NCBI GenBank assembly: GCA_016292045.1
Contig: JAEEZX010000022.1
Coordinates: 16,636-80,635, forward strand
Source: Bacteroidaceae bacterium
GTDB lineage: Bacteria; Bacteroidota; Bacteroidia; Bacteroidales; Bacteroidaceae
Reading direction: 5' to 3'
DNA: 64,000 bases
Shown: piece by piece, positions 10,545 to 19,756 of the stretch
Numbering within the stretch: position 1 is the stretch's first letter
How the letters are laid out: each line of letters starts with the position of its first letter
Notes under the pieces: model-generated
Databases searched by the model: none
Told to the model about the DNA's origin: nothing
What the model saw: the letters and a program-made list of their open reading frames with translations, nothing else
Translations under genes and position numbers: made by a program

Positions 10545-11531
10545 TTAAAGATTGGGATTCATCTTGCTCCACTCCTCTACGGGAGGAATGATGCCCAGAC
10601 CGATAATCTCATCTCTCATCTTCTGCAGGTGCTCGTAAGAAGCCTGCAGGGCAGCCATCTCTTCTGCTGTGCCTTCTGGAGCTGTGAAGCGCACACCGTC
10701 CTTGTCGATAACGGTGGGCATAGCCATCATCACGTTCTTGAAACCGAATGCATTCACATAGCAACCTGCGGGCCATGCGAACGACTCACCGCCCATTGCA
10801 CCCTCAATCATCTTGACAGCCTGATATGCGGGACTCTGGAAAGAAGAACGACCGCGCAACTTGATGATGTTGCTGCCGCCCTGAGTGGTCATGTGTTTGA
10901 TTTCTGCCCAGCGCTCTGCGGAGAGAGGAAGCTGTGAGAGAGGCTTGCCGTCGATCATTGCCTTGGAAGCGAATACAGCCATCTGCTCGCCGTGACCGCC
11001 GTAAGTGTAGGCACCGGTCACCTTGTCCTGCTTCACACCGAACTCCTGAGCCAGCTGCTGCTGCAGACGTGTGGAGTCGAGAGCAGCCAGTGATGTCAGC
11101 TGGTTGGGCTTCAGACCGCTGTGAATGAGAGCCGTGAGGGCTGTCACGTCGGCGGGGTTGAAGATCACCACCACGTGCTTCACCTCGGGGCAGTACTTCT
11201 TGATGTTCTCACCGAAGTCGGCTGCAATCTGACAGTTGCCCTTCAGCAGGTCCTCGCGAGTCATACCCTCCTTACGGGGAGCACCGCCGCTGGAGATGAT
11301 GTACTTGGCACCGGTGAAGGCTTCCGCTGCGTCAACCGTGTAGGAAATGTTTGCGCCGGGGAATGCGCAGTGGCACATCTCGTCGTAAACGCCGTGTACG
11401 CCGGGCTCGTAGATATCATACAAGCAGATGTTGGGGGTGAGGCCGAGCATCAGCACGCTCTGCACCATGTTGGAACCGATCATACCGCCGGCGCCAACGA
11501 TAACGAGTTTCTCGTCAGTCAAAAATGCCAT
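10545..11531 (-). CDS. mdh: Malate dehydrogenase (NAD-dependent)
   Basis: This 328-residue enzyme of the lactate/malate dehydrogenase fold interconverts malate and oxaloacetate. In Bacteroidales it serves the reductive branch that leads to succinate and propionate. The Rossmann motif GAGGMIG is at residues 13-19. The substrate arginine lies in LDSTRLQQQLA and the catalytic histidine in YGGHGEQMAVF. It is slightly longer than the common 312-residue MDH and matches the Bacteroidetes type. It has its own promoter and terminator, so it is monocistronic. MeaB at 57844 belongs to the same propionate route. Confidence 0.92.
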   Translation of the reverse strand: MAFLTDEKLVIVGAGGMIGSNMVQSVLMLGLTPNICLYDIYEPGVHGVYDEMCHCAFPGANISYTVDAAEAFTGAKYIISSGGAPRKEGMTREDLLKGNCQIAADFGENIKKYCPEVKHVVVIFNPADVTALTALIHSGLKPNQLTSLAALDSTRLQQQLAQEFGVKQDKVTGAYTYGGHGEQMAVFASKAMIDGKPLSQLPLSAERWAEIKHMTTQGGSNIIKLRGRSSFQSPAYQAVKMIEGAMGGESFAWPAGCYVNAFGFKNVMMAMPTVIDKDGVRFTAPEGTAEEMAALQASYEHLQKMRDEIIGLGIIPPVEEWSKMNPNL

Positions 11532-11573
11532 AGTTGTGTTGTTTTTTATTGTTTTTTATATGTATTCGATACG

Positions 11574-11604
11574 CAAATATACCGTTTTTTCTCTAAAATA
11601 CAAA
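11574..11604 (-). promoter_or_regulatory. mdh promoter (-33 and -7 boxes)
   Basis: TTTG at 11604-11601 and TATATTTG at 11581-11574 on the minus strand are separated by exactly 19 bases. This is a full match to the Bacteroidetes primary sigma factor consensus. It lies about 43 bases before the mdh ATG. Confidence 0.82.
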
Positions 11605-11634
11605 TCAACGGTGGCATTTTTTGATACTTTTTGG

Positions 11635-11642
11635 TACTTTTG
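11635..11642 (+). promoter_or_regulatory. -7 box for the gamma-carbonic anhydrase gene
   Basis: TACTTTTG matches TAnnTTTG and lies 29 bases before the ATG at 11672. The -33 box is not convincing. The divergent mdh promoter is only about 30 bases away. Confidence 0.6.
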
Positions 11643-11671
11643 TAGCATTATTAGCATAAAAAGACAAGAAA

Positions 11672-12253
11672 ATGGCAATCATAAAGACTCTTAAGGGCAT
11701 GCCTGCGCCGCGTTTCGGCCGTCACTGTTATTTTTCCGAAGGCGCTGTTATCGTCGGCGATGTCTCGATGGGCGTCGACTGCACCGTCTGGTTCAATGCC
11801 GTCGTGCGCGGGGACGTACATTATATTAAGATTGGCGACCGCACCAACATACAGGACAACAGCTGCATCCACACGCTCAACGGCAAGGCTCCCTGTATTC
11901 TGGGCAGCGATGTCACTGTGGGTCACAGTGTCACGCTTCACGGCTGCGAGGTGAAGGACGGCGCACTCATCGGTATGGGAGCTACGGTGCTCGACCACGC
12001 CGTTGTGGGTCGCGGTGCTATTGTTGCTGCAGGTGCCCTTGTGCTTTCCGGCACTCAGATTGGCGACGGCGAACTGTGGGCCGGTGTTCCTGCCAAGTTC
12101 ATCAAGAAGGTGGACCCCGAACAGGCTGCAGCCCTGAATCAGACCTACGCCCGCCACTATATCGAGTATTCCGACTGGTTCCGCGAGGCCGACAGCGACT
12201 CATCCAACACCCAGATCATCACCTGCAGCGAAGACTACAACGCCAAAGAATAG
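11672..12253 (+). CDS. Gamma-class carbonic anhydrase family protein (hexapeptide repeat)
   Basis: This 193-residue left-handed beta-helix protein is of the YrdA/PaaY type. The three zinc-ligand histidines of gamma carbonic anhydrases are in place at H67 (SCIHT), H85 (TVGHSV) and H90 (TLHGC). The hexapeptide ladder runs from about residue 20 to 145. A C-terminal helix follows, then an acidic tail (SDSSNTQIITCSEDYNAKE) that is longer than in many homologues. It probably hydrates CO2 or acts as an acyltransferase-like protein. Family members are trimers with metal sites between subunits. It is transcribed alone, divergently from mdh. Confidence 0.85.
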   Translation: MAIIKTLKGMPAPRFGRHCYFSEGAVIVGDVSMGVDCTVWFNAVVRGDVHYIKIGDRTNIQDNSCIHTLNGKAPCILGSDVTVGHSVTLHGCEVKDGALIGMGATVLDHAVVGRGAIVAAGALVLSGTQIGDGELWAGVPAKFIKKVDPEQAAALNQTYARHYIEYSDWFREADSDSSNTQIITCSEDYNAKE

Positions 12254-12311
12254 CCCTGCTGCTCAGTCCGATTGTCCGAGTATCCGAAATAGAAAGGTTC
12301 TCTATCACAAG

Positions 12312-12344
12312 AAAAAACCTCCCGTCACAACTTGCGACGGGAGG
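12312..12344 (-). terminator. Terminator of the C10 protease-LRR unit
   Basis: On the minus strand CCTCCCGTC pairs perfectly with GACGGGAGG (12344-12336 with 12326-12318), followed by six T at 12317-12312. It lies 38 bases after the stop of the small frame at 12383 and faces the end of the carbonic anhydrase gene. Confidence 0.9.
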
Positions 12345-12382
12345 AACCAACCTACTAAATAAACACTTCTATCGTGCAAATG

Positions 12383-12472
12383 TTAATCCTTGGAATAGAA
12401 CAGCAGTACGAACACTACCACCATTACTACTACCAAGGACATGAGAGTCCAGACGTTTTCACCCATAATCAT
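12383..12472 (-). CDS. Possible 29-residue single-pass membrane peptide
   Basis: This frame starts one base after the LRR gene stop and ends 38 bases before a strong terminator. The peptide begins MIMGENVWTLM, has a continuous hydrophobic span rich in V, L, M and F (about residues 10-25), and ends YSKD. That layout is a membrane segment with a short charged tail. The frame is too short for standard gene callers. The start next to the upstream stop would allow re-initiation by the same ribosomes. No family is recognised and no function can be given. It may be chance, but the hydrophobic run and the position favour a real small protein. Confidence 0.4.
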   Translation of the reverse strand: MIMGENVWTLMSLVVVMVVVFVLLFYSKD

Positions 12473-12473
12473 C

Positions 12474-15400
12474 TTACTGTACTAAATATTTCTTTCCGCC
12501 TTGGATATAATATCCGCTCGTGGGCTTCTCTGTCAATCTGCGTCCGTTGAGGTCGTAGATGGGAGCGTTGGCATTTGTCTCCATGTCAGCTTTTATCTCC
12601 TCTACAGCAGAAGGATCTATTGGCAGGATGTTACCGAATTCCTTCCACTGAGGAGCCGTTTTATACGCATTGAGAACAGATTGATAAACATAAAGGGTGC
12701 CCTCACTTTGAGGAACGCCATCGAACACATCCGGACCTGTTACCGGGAAAGGAAGTGTTGTATATTGCATATACGCCATATATTCCTCATACTTGGACAA
12801 ATCCTGCAAATACAGATTCCACAGGTTTGTGTATTCCATCATAGTCATGCAAGTGGTCTCATCTACCTTGATATAAGGATTAGCGCTCAACACATTCCAT
12901 TTGCCGTTTCTTTTGGTCGTCGCTGTTCTTGTATTATACACTTTCTTATAGTAATCAAGCCATAATACTATGACCTCATCTTCTGTATATAGATTATCGA
13001 CGGTCACATCCGTCGTCTCATCACAATTTGCGGTCGTTGGGGGATCAAGTTCTGTGTTATGAGCGGGATTGAAGGGATAGTATAATTCGGTGATTGTACT
13101 TGGTTCAACTCCGGGCTTTGGCTTTGTTGGCTCTTCCACTACAGGAAGATCTGCTGTATTTACGCCACTGTTTGTCACCAGACATGTCACATTCTTCAAG
13201 TTCTCACATGTACTAAAGGCTCCCGTCCCAATGCTTTTAACCGTCGTGGGTATTGATACGGATGCCAGATTCGTACAAACCGAGAACGCGTTCACAGGAA
13301 TCTCCTCAACACCTTCTGGAATTGAGATTGATGCGAGATTCTCACAATATGCAAATGCAAGATTAGCCATAAATCTTGTGCCATTCTTAATATTATAAGC
13401 GCTTTGAGTTTTGTCTACCACTTCTACCAAATATGTATCTGCATATCTCACATTTCCCACTACCGGAAGACTCTCACATCCGGAAAACGCCTCTGAGCCT
13501 ATTGCTGTTACACTGTTGGGGATATTAATGGAGCTAAGACTTGAGCAACCGGAGAAAGCGCGGGCGCCAATACCTGTCACCCCATCCGAGATAACTACCG
13601 ATTCTAGTCCTTCATTCCCAGCAAAAGCATAGTCTCCTATAGACGTTACTCCGTTTCCTATTGTATAATTTTTAATATCCGACCCAATAATAGACGACAG
13701 ATTATTTGTAGCAGTGTAGTTATTAGAGATAAGACTGTTACTATTTATTGCCATAGAGGACAGTGTCGGACAAAAAGCGAATACAGAATCACCGATATTT
13801 GTCACTCCACTGCCGATACTAACGGTATTTAGATTAGAACAATCGTAGAAAGCCCTATCGCTGATACTCGTCACGCTGTTGGGAATGGTAATTGACGTCA
13901 GCCCGGAGCAACCAGCAAAGGCAACAGAACCTATAAACCTTGTACCGCTTCTGATATTATGGCTGGTCACCATTCTGTCTGCATAGACTAAGTAAGTATC
14001 TGCGTATTGGACACCTTCATATACAGGGAGTCCAGTACAGCCCCAAAAGGCATAATTGCCGATGGTCTCCACACTGCTGGGAATCGTGACAGACGTTAGT
14101 CCTGCGCATGCCTCAAAGGCATACTTGCCTATCGTTTTTACACTGCCTGGAATCTTTACAGACGTTAGGCTTTCACAATCAATAAAAGCACCTTCTCCGA
14201 TGGTCTCCACACTATTTGGAATTGTGACAGAATTGAGTTCCTGACACCAGCCAAAGGCATAGTCTCCGATAGCCGTCACGCCGTCGGGTATGTTAATGGA
14301 GGTAAGCGGACAACCTTCAAAAAGACGTTCGCTTATACTCGTCACCCCATTACCGATAACAGCAGTAGCCAATGAAGAACAGTAACCAAAAACACGATAA
14401 CCCAGATATGTCACGCTATTGGGAATAACAATAGAAGTTAAGGCATCGCAATCAAAAAAGGCAACGGCATCTATTGTTTTCACTCCTTCTGATATCGTAA
14501 CTGAAGCGAGATTCTCACAATATGCAAATGCTGATTCACCAATTTTTTGCACACTGCCGGGAATGGTAACGGACGTGATATCAGAGCAATTTCCGAACGC
14601 ACTATTGCCGATGCTTATCACGCTATTGGGAATGGTAACGGACGTAAGCCTAAAGCAATTATAGAAAGCCTCATTGCCAATTTCTGTCACATTGTTAGGA
14701 ATGTTAACTGACGTGATGGCCGTGCAATTGGTGAACGCATAATTACCGATTCTCGTCACGCTGTTGGGAATCACGACATCCTTTACCTCTTGTCCGTTTA
14801 TATATAGATGATTTGCATAAGTTAGAGGATTACTATAACCGCCAAACGAAATATTACACAAACTCTCTATGCTGGCAAACTCTGCCTTAGCGAGGCTGGT
14901 GCATCCCAAGAATGCGTATTCATCTATATTTACCACACTCTCGGGAATCTTAATACTGGTTAGACCGGAGCAATAACGGAACGCGTCTTTCTCAATACTT
15001 GTCACACTCTCAGGGAGATTAATGCCGGTAAGGTTGGGACAGTTATAGAATGCGCTGTTGCCAATCGTTGTCATATGGCTGGGAATGTTGACAGACTTAA
15101 GGGATGTACAGTCATAAAACATCCAGCCGTACATTTCTGTCAGGCTCTCAGGCAATGTCGCAGAAGTCAAACTTGTACATCCAGCAAATATCTCATATCC
15201 CATGAATGTCACGCCCTCCGGAACAACAATAGAGAGAAGAGAATTATCACGTTGGAATGCATAGTTGTCAATAAACTTCATGGTACTTGGGAGAACAACG
15301 GAAGTCAGATTATAACACCTCTGGAAACCATACAATCCAATGCTTTCCACTCCTTCGCTGATAACGACTGAGGTAAGTCCTGTACATTCACGAAAAGCCT

Positions 15401-15641
15401 GGTTGTCGATACTCTTCACACTGTACGTTACACCTCCGTGCGTCACAGAAGAAGGAATAGTCACAGATCCGGAATAGCCTCTGTCGGACGATGTCTTGTA
15501 CGTCACTGTAACACTCGTGCCATCTTCATTAATGTTGTAGTAAAAACCACCCTCCGCAAAGTCATAGGCAAAGGAAAATATTGAAGTCATTAACAGCACT
15601 AACGCCGTCAATGAACGTTTAAAAAAATAAATGTTTTTCAT
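12474..15641 (-). CDS. Secreted BspA-like leucine-rich-repeat protein
   Basis: This is a 1055-residue surface or secreted protein. A signal peptide (residues 1-25, ALVLLMTSIFSFAYDF) is followed by roughly thirty LRR_5 (BspA/TpLRR) repeats, with the pattern LTSVTIPNSVTSIGxxAFxxC, from about residue 60 to 860. Two islands interrupt the solenoid, each with YADTYLV and NIRSGTRF or NIKNGTRF. A non-repeat region of about 150 residues comes next. The C-terminus IYDLNGRRLTEKPTSGYYIQ resembles the sorting tail of Bacteroidetes secreted proteins. BspA-type proteins bind host matrix, other bacteria or glycans. It follows the C10 protease gene by 57 bases with no terminator, so both form one unit. Base composition is visibly richer in A and T than in the flanking housekeeping genes. 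Confidence 0.88.
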   Translation of the reverse strand: MKNIYFFKRSLTALVLLMTSIFSFAYDFAEGGFYYNINEDGTSVTVTYKTSSDRGYSGSVTIPSSVTHGGVTYSVKSIDNQAFRECTGLTSVVISEGVESIGLYGFQRCYNLTSVVLPSTMKFIDNYAFQRDNSLLSIVVPEGVTFMGYEIFAGCTSLTSATLPESLTEMYGWMFYDCTSLKSVNIPSHMTTIGNSAFYNCPNLTGINLPESVTSIEKDAFRYCSGLTSIKIPESVVNIDEYAFLGCTSLAKAEFASIESLCNISFGGYSNPLTYANHLYINGQEVKDVVIPNSVTRIGNYAFTNCTAITSVNIPNNVTEIGNEAFYNCFRLTSVTIPNSVISIGNSAFGNCSDITSVTIPGSVQKIGESAFAYCENLASVTISEGVKTIDAVAFFDCDALTSIVIPNSVTYLGYRVFGYCSSLATAVIGNGVTSISERLFEGCPLTSINIPDGVTAIGDYAFGWCQELNSVTIPNSVETIGEGAFIDCESLTSVKIPGSVKTIGKYAFEACAGLTSVTIPSSVETIGNYAFWGCTGLPVYEGVQYADTYLVYADRMVTSHNIRSGTRFIGSVAFAGCSGLTSITIPNSVTSISDRAFYDCSNLNTVSIGSGVTNIGDSVFAFCPTLSSMAINSNSLISNNYTATNNLSSIIGSDIKNYTIGNGVTSIGDYAFAGNEGLESVVISDGVTGIGARAFSGCSSLSSINIPNSVTAIGSEAFSGCESLPVVGNVRYADTYLVEVVDKTQSAYNIKNGTRFMANLAFAYCENLASISIPEGVEEIPVNAFSVCTNLASVSIPTTVKSIGTGAFSTCENLKNVTCLVTNSGVNTADLPVVEEPTKPKPGVEPSTITELYYPFNPAHNTELDPPTTANCDETTDVTVDNLYTEDEVIVLWLDYYKKVYNTRTATTKRNGKWNVLSANPYIKVDETTCMTMMEYTNLWNLYLQDLSKYEEYMAYMQYTTLPFPVTGPDVFDGVPQSEGTLYVYQSVLNAYKTAPQWKEFGNILPIDPSAVEEIKADMETNANAPIYDLNGRRLTEKPTSGYYIQGGKKYLVQ

Positions 15642-15667
15642 AATTGATCGTATTTGTTGATTTTAAA

Positions 15668-15690
15668 TTATATCGTATATCTTTCTGCCT
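15668..15690 (-). other. Leader motif shared with the C10 protease gene
   Basis: A 23-base stretch between the C10 stop and the LRR start matches 19 of 23 positions of the stretch at 19565-19587, which lies at a similar distance before the C10 start. The shared core is AGGYAGAAAGRTATAC then TATAA. It also resembles the DNA that encodes the QGGKKYL sorting tail of the LRR gene. It may be the leftover 3' end of related genes, or a regulatory site. Confidence 0.45.
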
Positions 15691-15698
15691 GGCGTTCC

Positions 15699-18600
15699 TC
15701 ATTTCTTCACATACTTCTTTCCATTTATAACATAGATGCCGGCAGGCAGTCCCTGAAGTGTATTAACATTACTATACAACAGCTGACCATTAATGCTGTA
15801 CACATCCATTGGCTCTGAATCCTCTGCTGTTGCAGAAAGTGTTTCCACAGAGGTCTCTTCATCTGTCAATTTACGGAAGTTAGCCACCAACGTACGATTG
15901 TTTGTCGCTGCAAACGAATAATTCGGCTCTGAGCTAACGACTACACTGTTTTCTGACCAGTTAACAAAACTGTAACCATCTTTTTCTGTCGCCTTCAATG
16001 TTACAATCTCATTTTCTGAAACAGTTCCGGCACCCGTCACAGTACCACCTGCCGTATTTGAGGCTGTGGCCTTAATAATATACTTTTTAACAGGAGCTGT
16101 TCCCTGTACGAAGTTCGCTTTCAATGCATAGAACGCAGTCTGCGTAAAGTCTGTTTTGAAGGTATAGTATGCATCTGTTGATACCACATTGTTGTCAGCA
16201 TCTGTCCAGTTCTTGAAATAATAGCCTGCATCAGGAGTGGCATGAGCATGTGCTGTCATGCCAGTGGAGAAATACACTGTATAGCTTGAATCATCTATCG
16301 TATTCTTGAGACCTACTGTGCCACCACTGGAAGTATATACATAAATCCTTCCGCGCGCCCCCCAATCCTTTTTCAAATAATATATCGTGGAGTCACCAAT
16401 AAGAGTTGTCTCATATTGGCCGCCGTTCTCATTTAGTGTATAAAGTTTAAAGCGGAGAGGATAGTCGTAAAAATCACTATAGGTGTTCTGAGTCTGTGCA
16501 TTGCCACTGTGATATGTTAGATTGAAGTCTTGAGCACTATTGTTTAGCAAATCCACATCAATTTCTGCGCTTCCAAAAGAACTTCCCGTTCTTCCCGTGC
16601 CCCAAACCAGTCTTACGGGAATCCTACCCTTATATCCTTCGGCACTTGGCTGGCGTTCCAGATGTAAAGTGATGTTTAGCGAATCTGCGTCAGCTCGATT
16701 TGTCGCGTCCACGTTATGAACTATGATATTTCCAACCATAGAAGGATAATGCTTTACCCAAAAATGGCTGCCCGACATATCTTGCCATATACCCATCTTA
16801 TCATTATGATATAATAAATTCCCTCCGTTTAGCGGACTATTCGGAACGAGAGGTGTGGATATAGAAATCTCACGTGTCTCGTCGGCTTTTAGGTTAAGGT
16901 CCACTTCACTACTTTGACCTTCAACCCAAACTCGCAACTTACCACTAAAATCTTCTCCCTCATTCCATATTGTAGCTCGCAATGTACCAGTAGTCGCATG
17001 AGCCGCAAAGTCCACTATCGGAGTCTCTAAACAAGAAATTTTTGGCATTTCTTTGAAATGAGCCTTTACATCCATATTGCCTGTCACTGTGAACGTGAAT
17101 TCTTGTGTCTCGCAGACCCTTTCTCCGTTCACCTCCCAGTAATCAAAGTAGTATGTATCAGTAGTGCTTGCCCACGTTTTTGCCGTAAGAGTATAAGTCT
17201 CTCCCTTTTCAAATTCCTTCCGACCTGTAGATGATATATAGCCCGCTTCTGCAGGAATTACAGAGGATGTCATCGCATAATACGTTATCTGTGCAGGTTT
17301 TGCACCACCTGTTAGCAAGAATTGCCGGCTCTTATAATCGTTGTCGTAGAAATTGGCATCTGCCCAGATATTCACGTTGGTGGCAAAGAATGCTATTGAG
17401 GCATATCGTATCAGATTGAAGTTGCTGCTATTGAAAGAGAACGGAATTTCTACGCTTTCTCCTGCTTTCAAATTAAGGGTGAATGCCACAGTACCATTCG
17501 GATTGTAAAGCGATGACCCTATACGTATCTCATAGTTACCCGTTGCATCTGGTGCACAGGCGTTTCCATCCGGTTTTGGATACTCCACTTTCAGCGTTCC
17601 CGAAATTTTATCATCATACACCCATGGGAAACCATATTCATCTAGTTCTGCATCGTTCAACGCAGGGATATTCCATGTAGCTTTCAAATGAGGACGCGGA
17701 TGCACAGAGAATTCACTTCCTGCAACATGACTAATACCACCATATCCGCCCAAAGAGTATAACTCGCCCTCGTCGAAGCTAGAACGGTGTATGGTGAAGT
17801 TCAATGTACGCGTCTCTCCGGAAGCAATGGAGATATTTTGTTCTGCCAAAAGAGATTTGTTGGTACTGCTCAATATGCACAGTGGCCCTACATACTCTCC
17901 ACCATCGTTATGCAGCGTGAAAGAAATGTTATAATTCACGCCATACGTAGCAGCAGATTCTGTAAACTGCGGAGCAGCAACACAGGTCATATTAAAAGTC
18001 TCTGCACCTATTTCGTATTCGCATGCTTTTAGAGTAAGATCCAATCCTTCGATTTCGGCTTCCAGGTACACCTTGTCTGCATCCAAACAACGCTCCCATT
18101 CCGTTTCTCCGTTCCGCCGACATACAGGCACAATCTGGTAAGACCCGTCTGAAAGGTTACTTCCAAAACTAATGTTCAACGTATTGTTTATTCGTGTTCC
18201 CACCGTTTTAGAACTTTTTGCAGAATAAAGCATTGAAAGACGATTGTCACCTTGATAGAGTGCGAGACCGTATTCGTTCTCCTGTTGACATCCTGTCACG
18301 AAAAGATCCGGGGTGAGCGTCACCGCCAGAAAATTGGTACGTTTACTCGTACGCTGATATTTGGTAAGTTCAGCCGCTATTGAGCGAACAGCGATAGGGG
18401 CAGATTTCTCCACATATGTCGAAGGCACACAACCGACAATGGCAGCCTGCCTGTTCGTGTAACCGCCAGAACGACTACCACCACCAGTGCCGCGTCCATC
18501 GGGATTCATCACACAGAGTCGGAAATAGCCGTTGTAACTGCCGTTCCATCCCCAGTCGATGTGATAATAGTCCTCCGCCACATAGCCATCGCACACAAAA

Positions 18601-19529
18601 GCATGACCCGAACTTGAGGATGCTCCGGAATAATAAACCGGATGTCCTTGCCGCAATTCATTATATATGATGTAAAGCCAATCCTCGTAGTTGCCCCTGT
18701 AAATAATTTGTGCCGAATTTCCATAACCAAAATAGTTCTTGAGGGCAGGAACCACATTGGAACCATACGCGCCAGAACCGTTACATCCATAATTCATGTC
18801 TACCGCCATACCACAGTAAAGCATCAATTCACTTACGGCCTTCTGTTGTGCATTATTTACAACATCATACGTCGTGGCAGGCATATTCCCCCAGTCAATA
18901 AGGGTGCCTTCTCTTATGGCATCATGCTCGAAATCGTAGATACGGTTGGGGATAGAGGCCGTCGTACGAGTTGGATGTTGCCAGTAGTTCATCACCTGAG
19001 CCATTGCTGTAGCCACACAACCTGTGACACACTGCAGATTTCCTTGCATAGGACAAAGTAGATTGTAAGGCGATTCCTGACCCCACTTTGAGGTGAGTAA
19101 CGGTGCAATAGGCTTACGCGAGACATATGCCTCTGTGCTCACTGGCTCCGCAACAGAAGATATTATGGCATTGATTTGCGAAGCATAGTCGTTAAGCCAC
19201 AGGCGAACATTTGACGGAACACTCTTTGAGTCGAATGCTCCACTGCTGCTAAATCCCAAAACATCCGGAGTAGACTCTTCTCCAGAGACAATAACAAAGC
19301 CTTCGTCAGAGTCTATGTTAAACACATAGTAGGCATCGCAGCTCTCTGCCGTCTGTAGCACCGTCGCAGCACTGGTTCGAAACTGTTTTCCACCCTCCTG
19401 CGAAGAAGCAAAGGGCTTGGTCTGTAAGAATCGGATAGCTTTTTCTCTGGCCTCTTCCTCCGTAATGGAACCCGCTAACAATATGGTGCAGAATCCTAAG
19501 GAAAAGATAATCGCGAATATTTTTTTCAT
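15699..19529 (-). CDS. Secreted C10 (streptopain-like) cysteine protease with repeat and sorting domains
   Basis: A 1276-residue secreted protease. A signal peptide occupies residues 1-20. A Spi/C10 pro-region covers about residues 24-125 (AYYVFNIDSDEGFVIVSGEE). The catalytic domain covers about residues 140-345, with nucleophile C171 in VTGCVATAMAQV, catalytic H309 in SSSGHAFVCDGY, and the HIDWGWNG block. A long beta-rich region follows, then two InlB-type repeats (YYFKNWTDADNN and GYSFVNWSENSVV). The C-terminus GLPAGIYVINGKKYVKK is a sorting tail. Relatives are streptopain and interpain, which cleave host proteins. It is the first protein gene after the structured leader at 19662-20012 and is followed by the LRR gene. 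Confidence 0.9.
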   Translation of the reverse strand: MKKIFAIIFSLGFCTILLAGSITEEEAREKAIRFLQTKPFASSQEGGKQFRTSAATVLQTAESCDAYYVFNIDSDEGFVIVSGEESTPDVLGFSSSGAFDSKSVPSNVRLWLNDYASQINAIISSVAEPVSTEAYVSRKPIAPLLTSKWGQESPYNLLCPMQGNLQCVTGCVATAMAQVMNYWQHPTRTTASIPNRIYDFEHDAIREGTLIDWGNMPATTYDVVNNAQQKAVSELMLYCGMAVDMNYGCNGSGAYGSNVVPALKNYFGYGNSAQIIYRGNYEDWLYIIYNELRQGHPVYYSGASSSSGHAFVCDGYVAEDYYHIDWGWNGSYNGYFRLCVMNPDGRGTGGGSRSGGYTNRQAAIVGCVPSTYVEKSAPIAVRSIAAELTKYQRTSKRTNFLAVTLTPDLFVTGCQQENEYGLALYQGDNRLSMLYSAKSSKTVGTRINNTLNISFGSNLSDGSYQIVPVCRRNGETEWERCLDADKVYLEAEIEGLDLTLKACEYEIGAETFNMTCVAAPQFTESAATYGVNYNISFTLHNDGGEYVGPLCILSSTNKSLLAEQNISIASGETRTLNFTIHRSSFDEGELYSLGGYGGISHVAGSEFSVHPRPHLKATWNIPALNDAELDEYGFPWVYDDKISGTLKVEYPKPDGNACAPDATGNYEIRIGSSLYNPNGTVAFTLNLKAGESVEIPFSFNSSNFNLIRYASIAFFATNVNIWADANFYDNDYKSRQFLLTGGAKPAQITYYAMTSSVIPAEAGYISSTGRKEFEKGETYTLTAKTWASTTDTYYFDYWEVNGERVCETQEFTFTVTGNMDVKAHFKEMPKISCLETPIVDFAAHATTGTLRATIWNEGEDFSGKLRVWVEGQSSEVDLNLKADETREISISTPLVPNSPLNGGNLLYHNDKMGIWQDMSGSHFWVKHYPSMVGNIIVHNVDATNRADADSLNITLHLERQPSAEGYKGRIPVRLVWGTGRTGSSFGSAEIDVDLLNNSAQDFNLTYHSGNAQTQNTYSDFYDYPLRFKLYTLNENGGQYETTLIGDSTIYYLKKDWGARGRIYVYTSSGGTVGLKNTIDDSSYTVYFSTGMTAHAHATPDAGYYFKNWTDADNNVVSTDAYYTFKTDFTQTAFYALKANFVQGTAPVKKYIIKATASNTAGGTVTGAGTVSENEIVTLKATEKDGYSFVNWSENSVVVSSEPNYSFAATNNRTLVANFRKLTDEETSVETLSATAEDSEPMDVYSINGQLLYSNVNTLQGLPAGIYVINGKKYVKK

Positions 19530-19535
19530 AACTGC

Positions 19536-19649
19536 TTATATTAAGATTTGATTTTGTTTCTTGTTTATACAGTATACCTTTCTACCTTGGATATATATCC
19601 AGAGAAAGCCGATAATCTCCAGATTCGGCAAACTATGTTTTTCACTCAC
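19536..19649 (-). pseudogene. Remnant of a secreted-protein 3' end in the C10 leader
   Basis: A GTG-initiated frame of 37 codons ends 6 bases before the C10 start. Its middle reads FLWIYIQGRKVYCI, which looks like the GIYIQGRKV sorting tail that ends secreted proteins in this genus. Its DNA (GGATATATATCCAAGG) nearly repeats the DNA encoding the tail of the LRR gene. The simplest reading is the decayed end of a former neighbouring secreted-protein gene. An expressed leader peptide cannot be excluded. Confidence 0.35.
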
Positions 19650-19661
19650 CTACCAAGATAC

Positions 19662-19756
19662 AAAAAAAGCGTGGAGACTCTACCTGTTGCTCGCTCCACA
19701 CTCTGAGGCCGTAGGATTGCCCATTACTGTCAGAACGAGCAACCCAGACCCCACGC
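19662..19756 (-). terminator. Large terminator hairpin at the end of the C10 leader RNA
   Basis: On the minus strand GCGTGG (19756-19751) pairs with CCACGC (19674-19669), GTTGCTCG (19743-19736) with CGAGCAAC (19693-19686), and TTCTGA with TCAGAG inside. The hairpin is followed directly by seven T at 19668-19662. It is a strong intrinsic terminator 130 bases before the C10 start codon. Confidence 0.75.

Noticed and set aside
12560..15500. Assembly artefact or tandem DNA repeat in the LRR gene
   Set aside because: The repeats are protein-level LRR units with much silent and replacement change, and the frame is intact over 3 kb.
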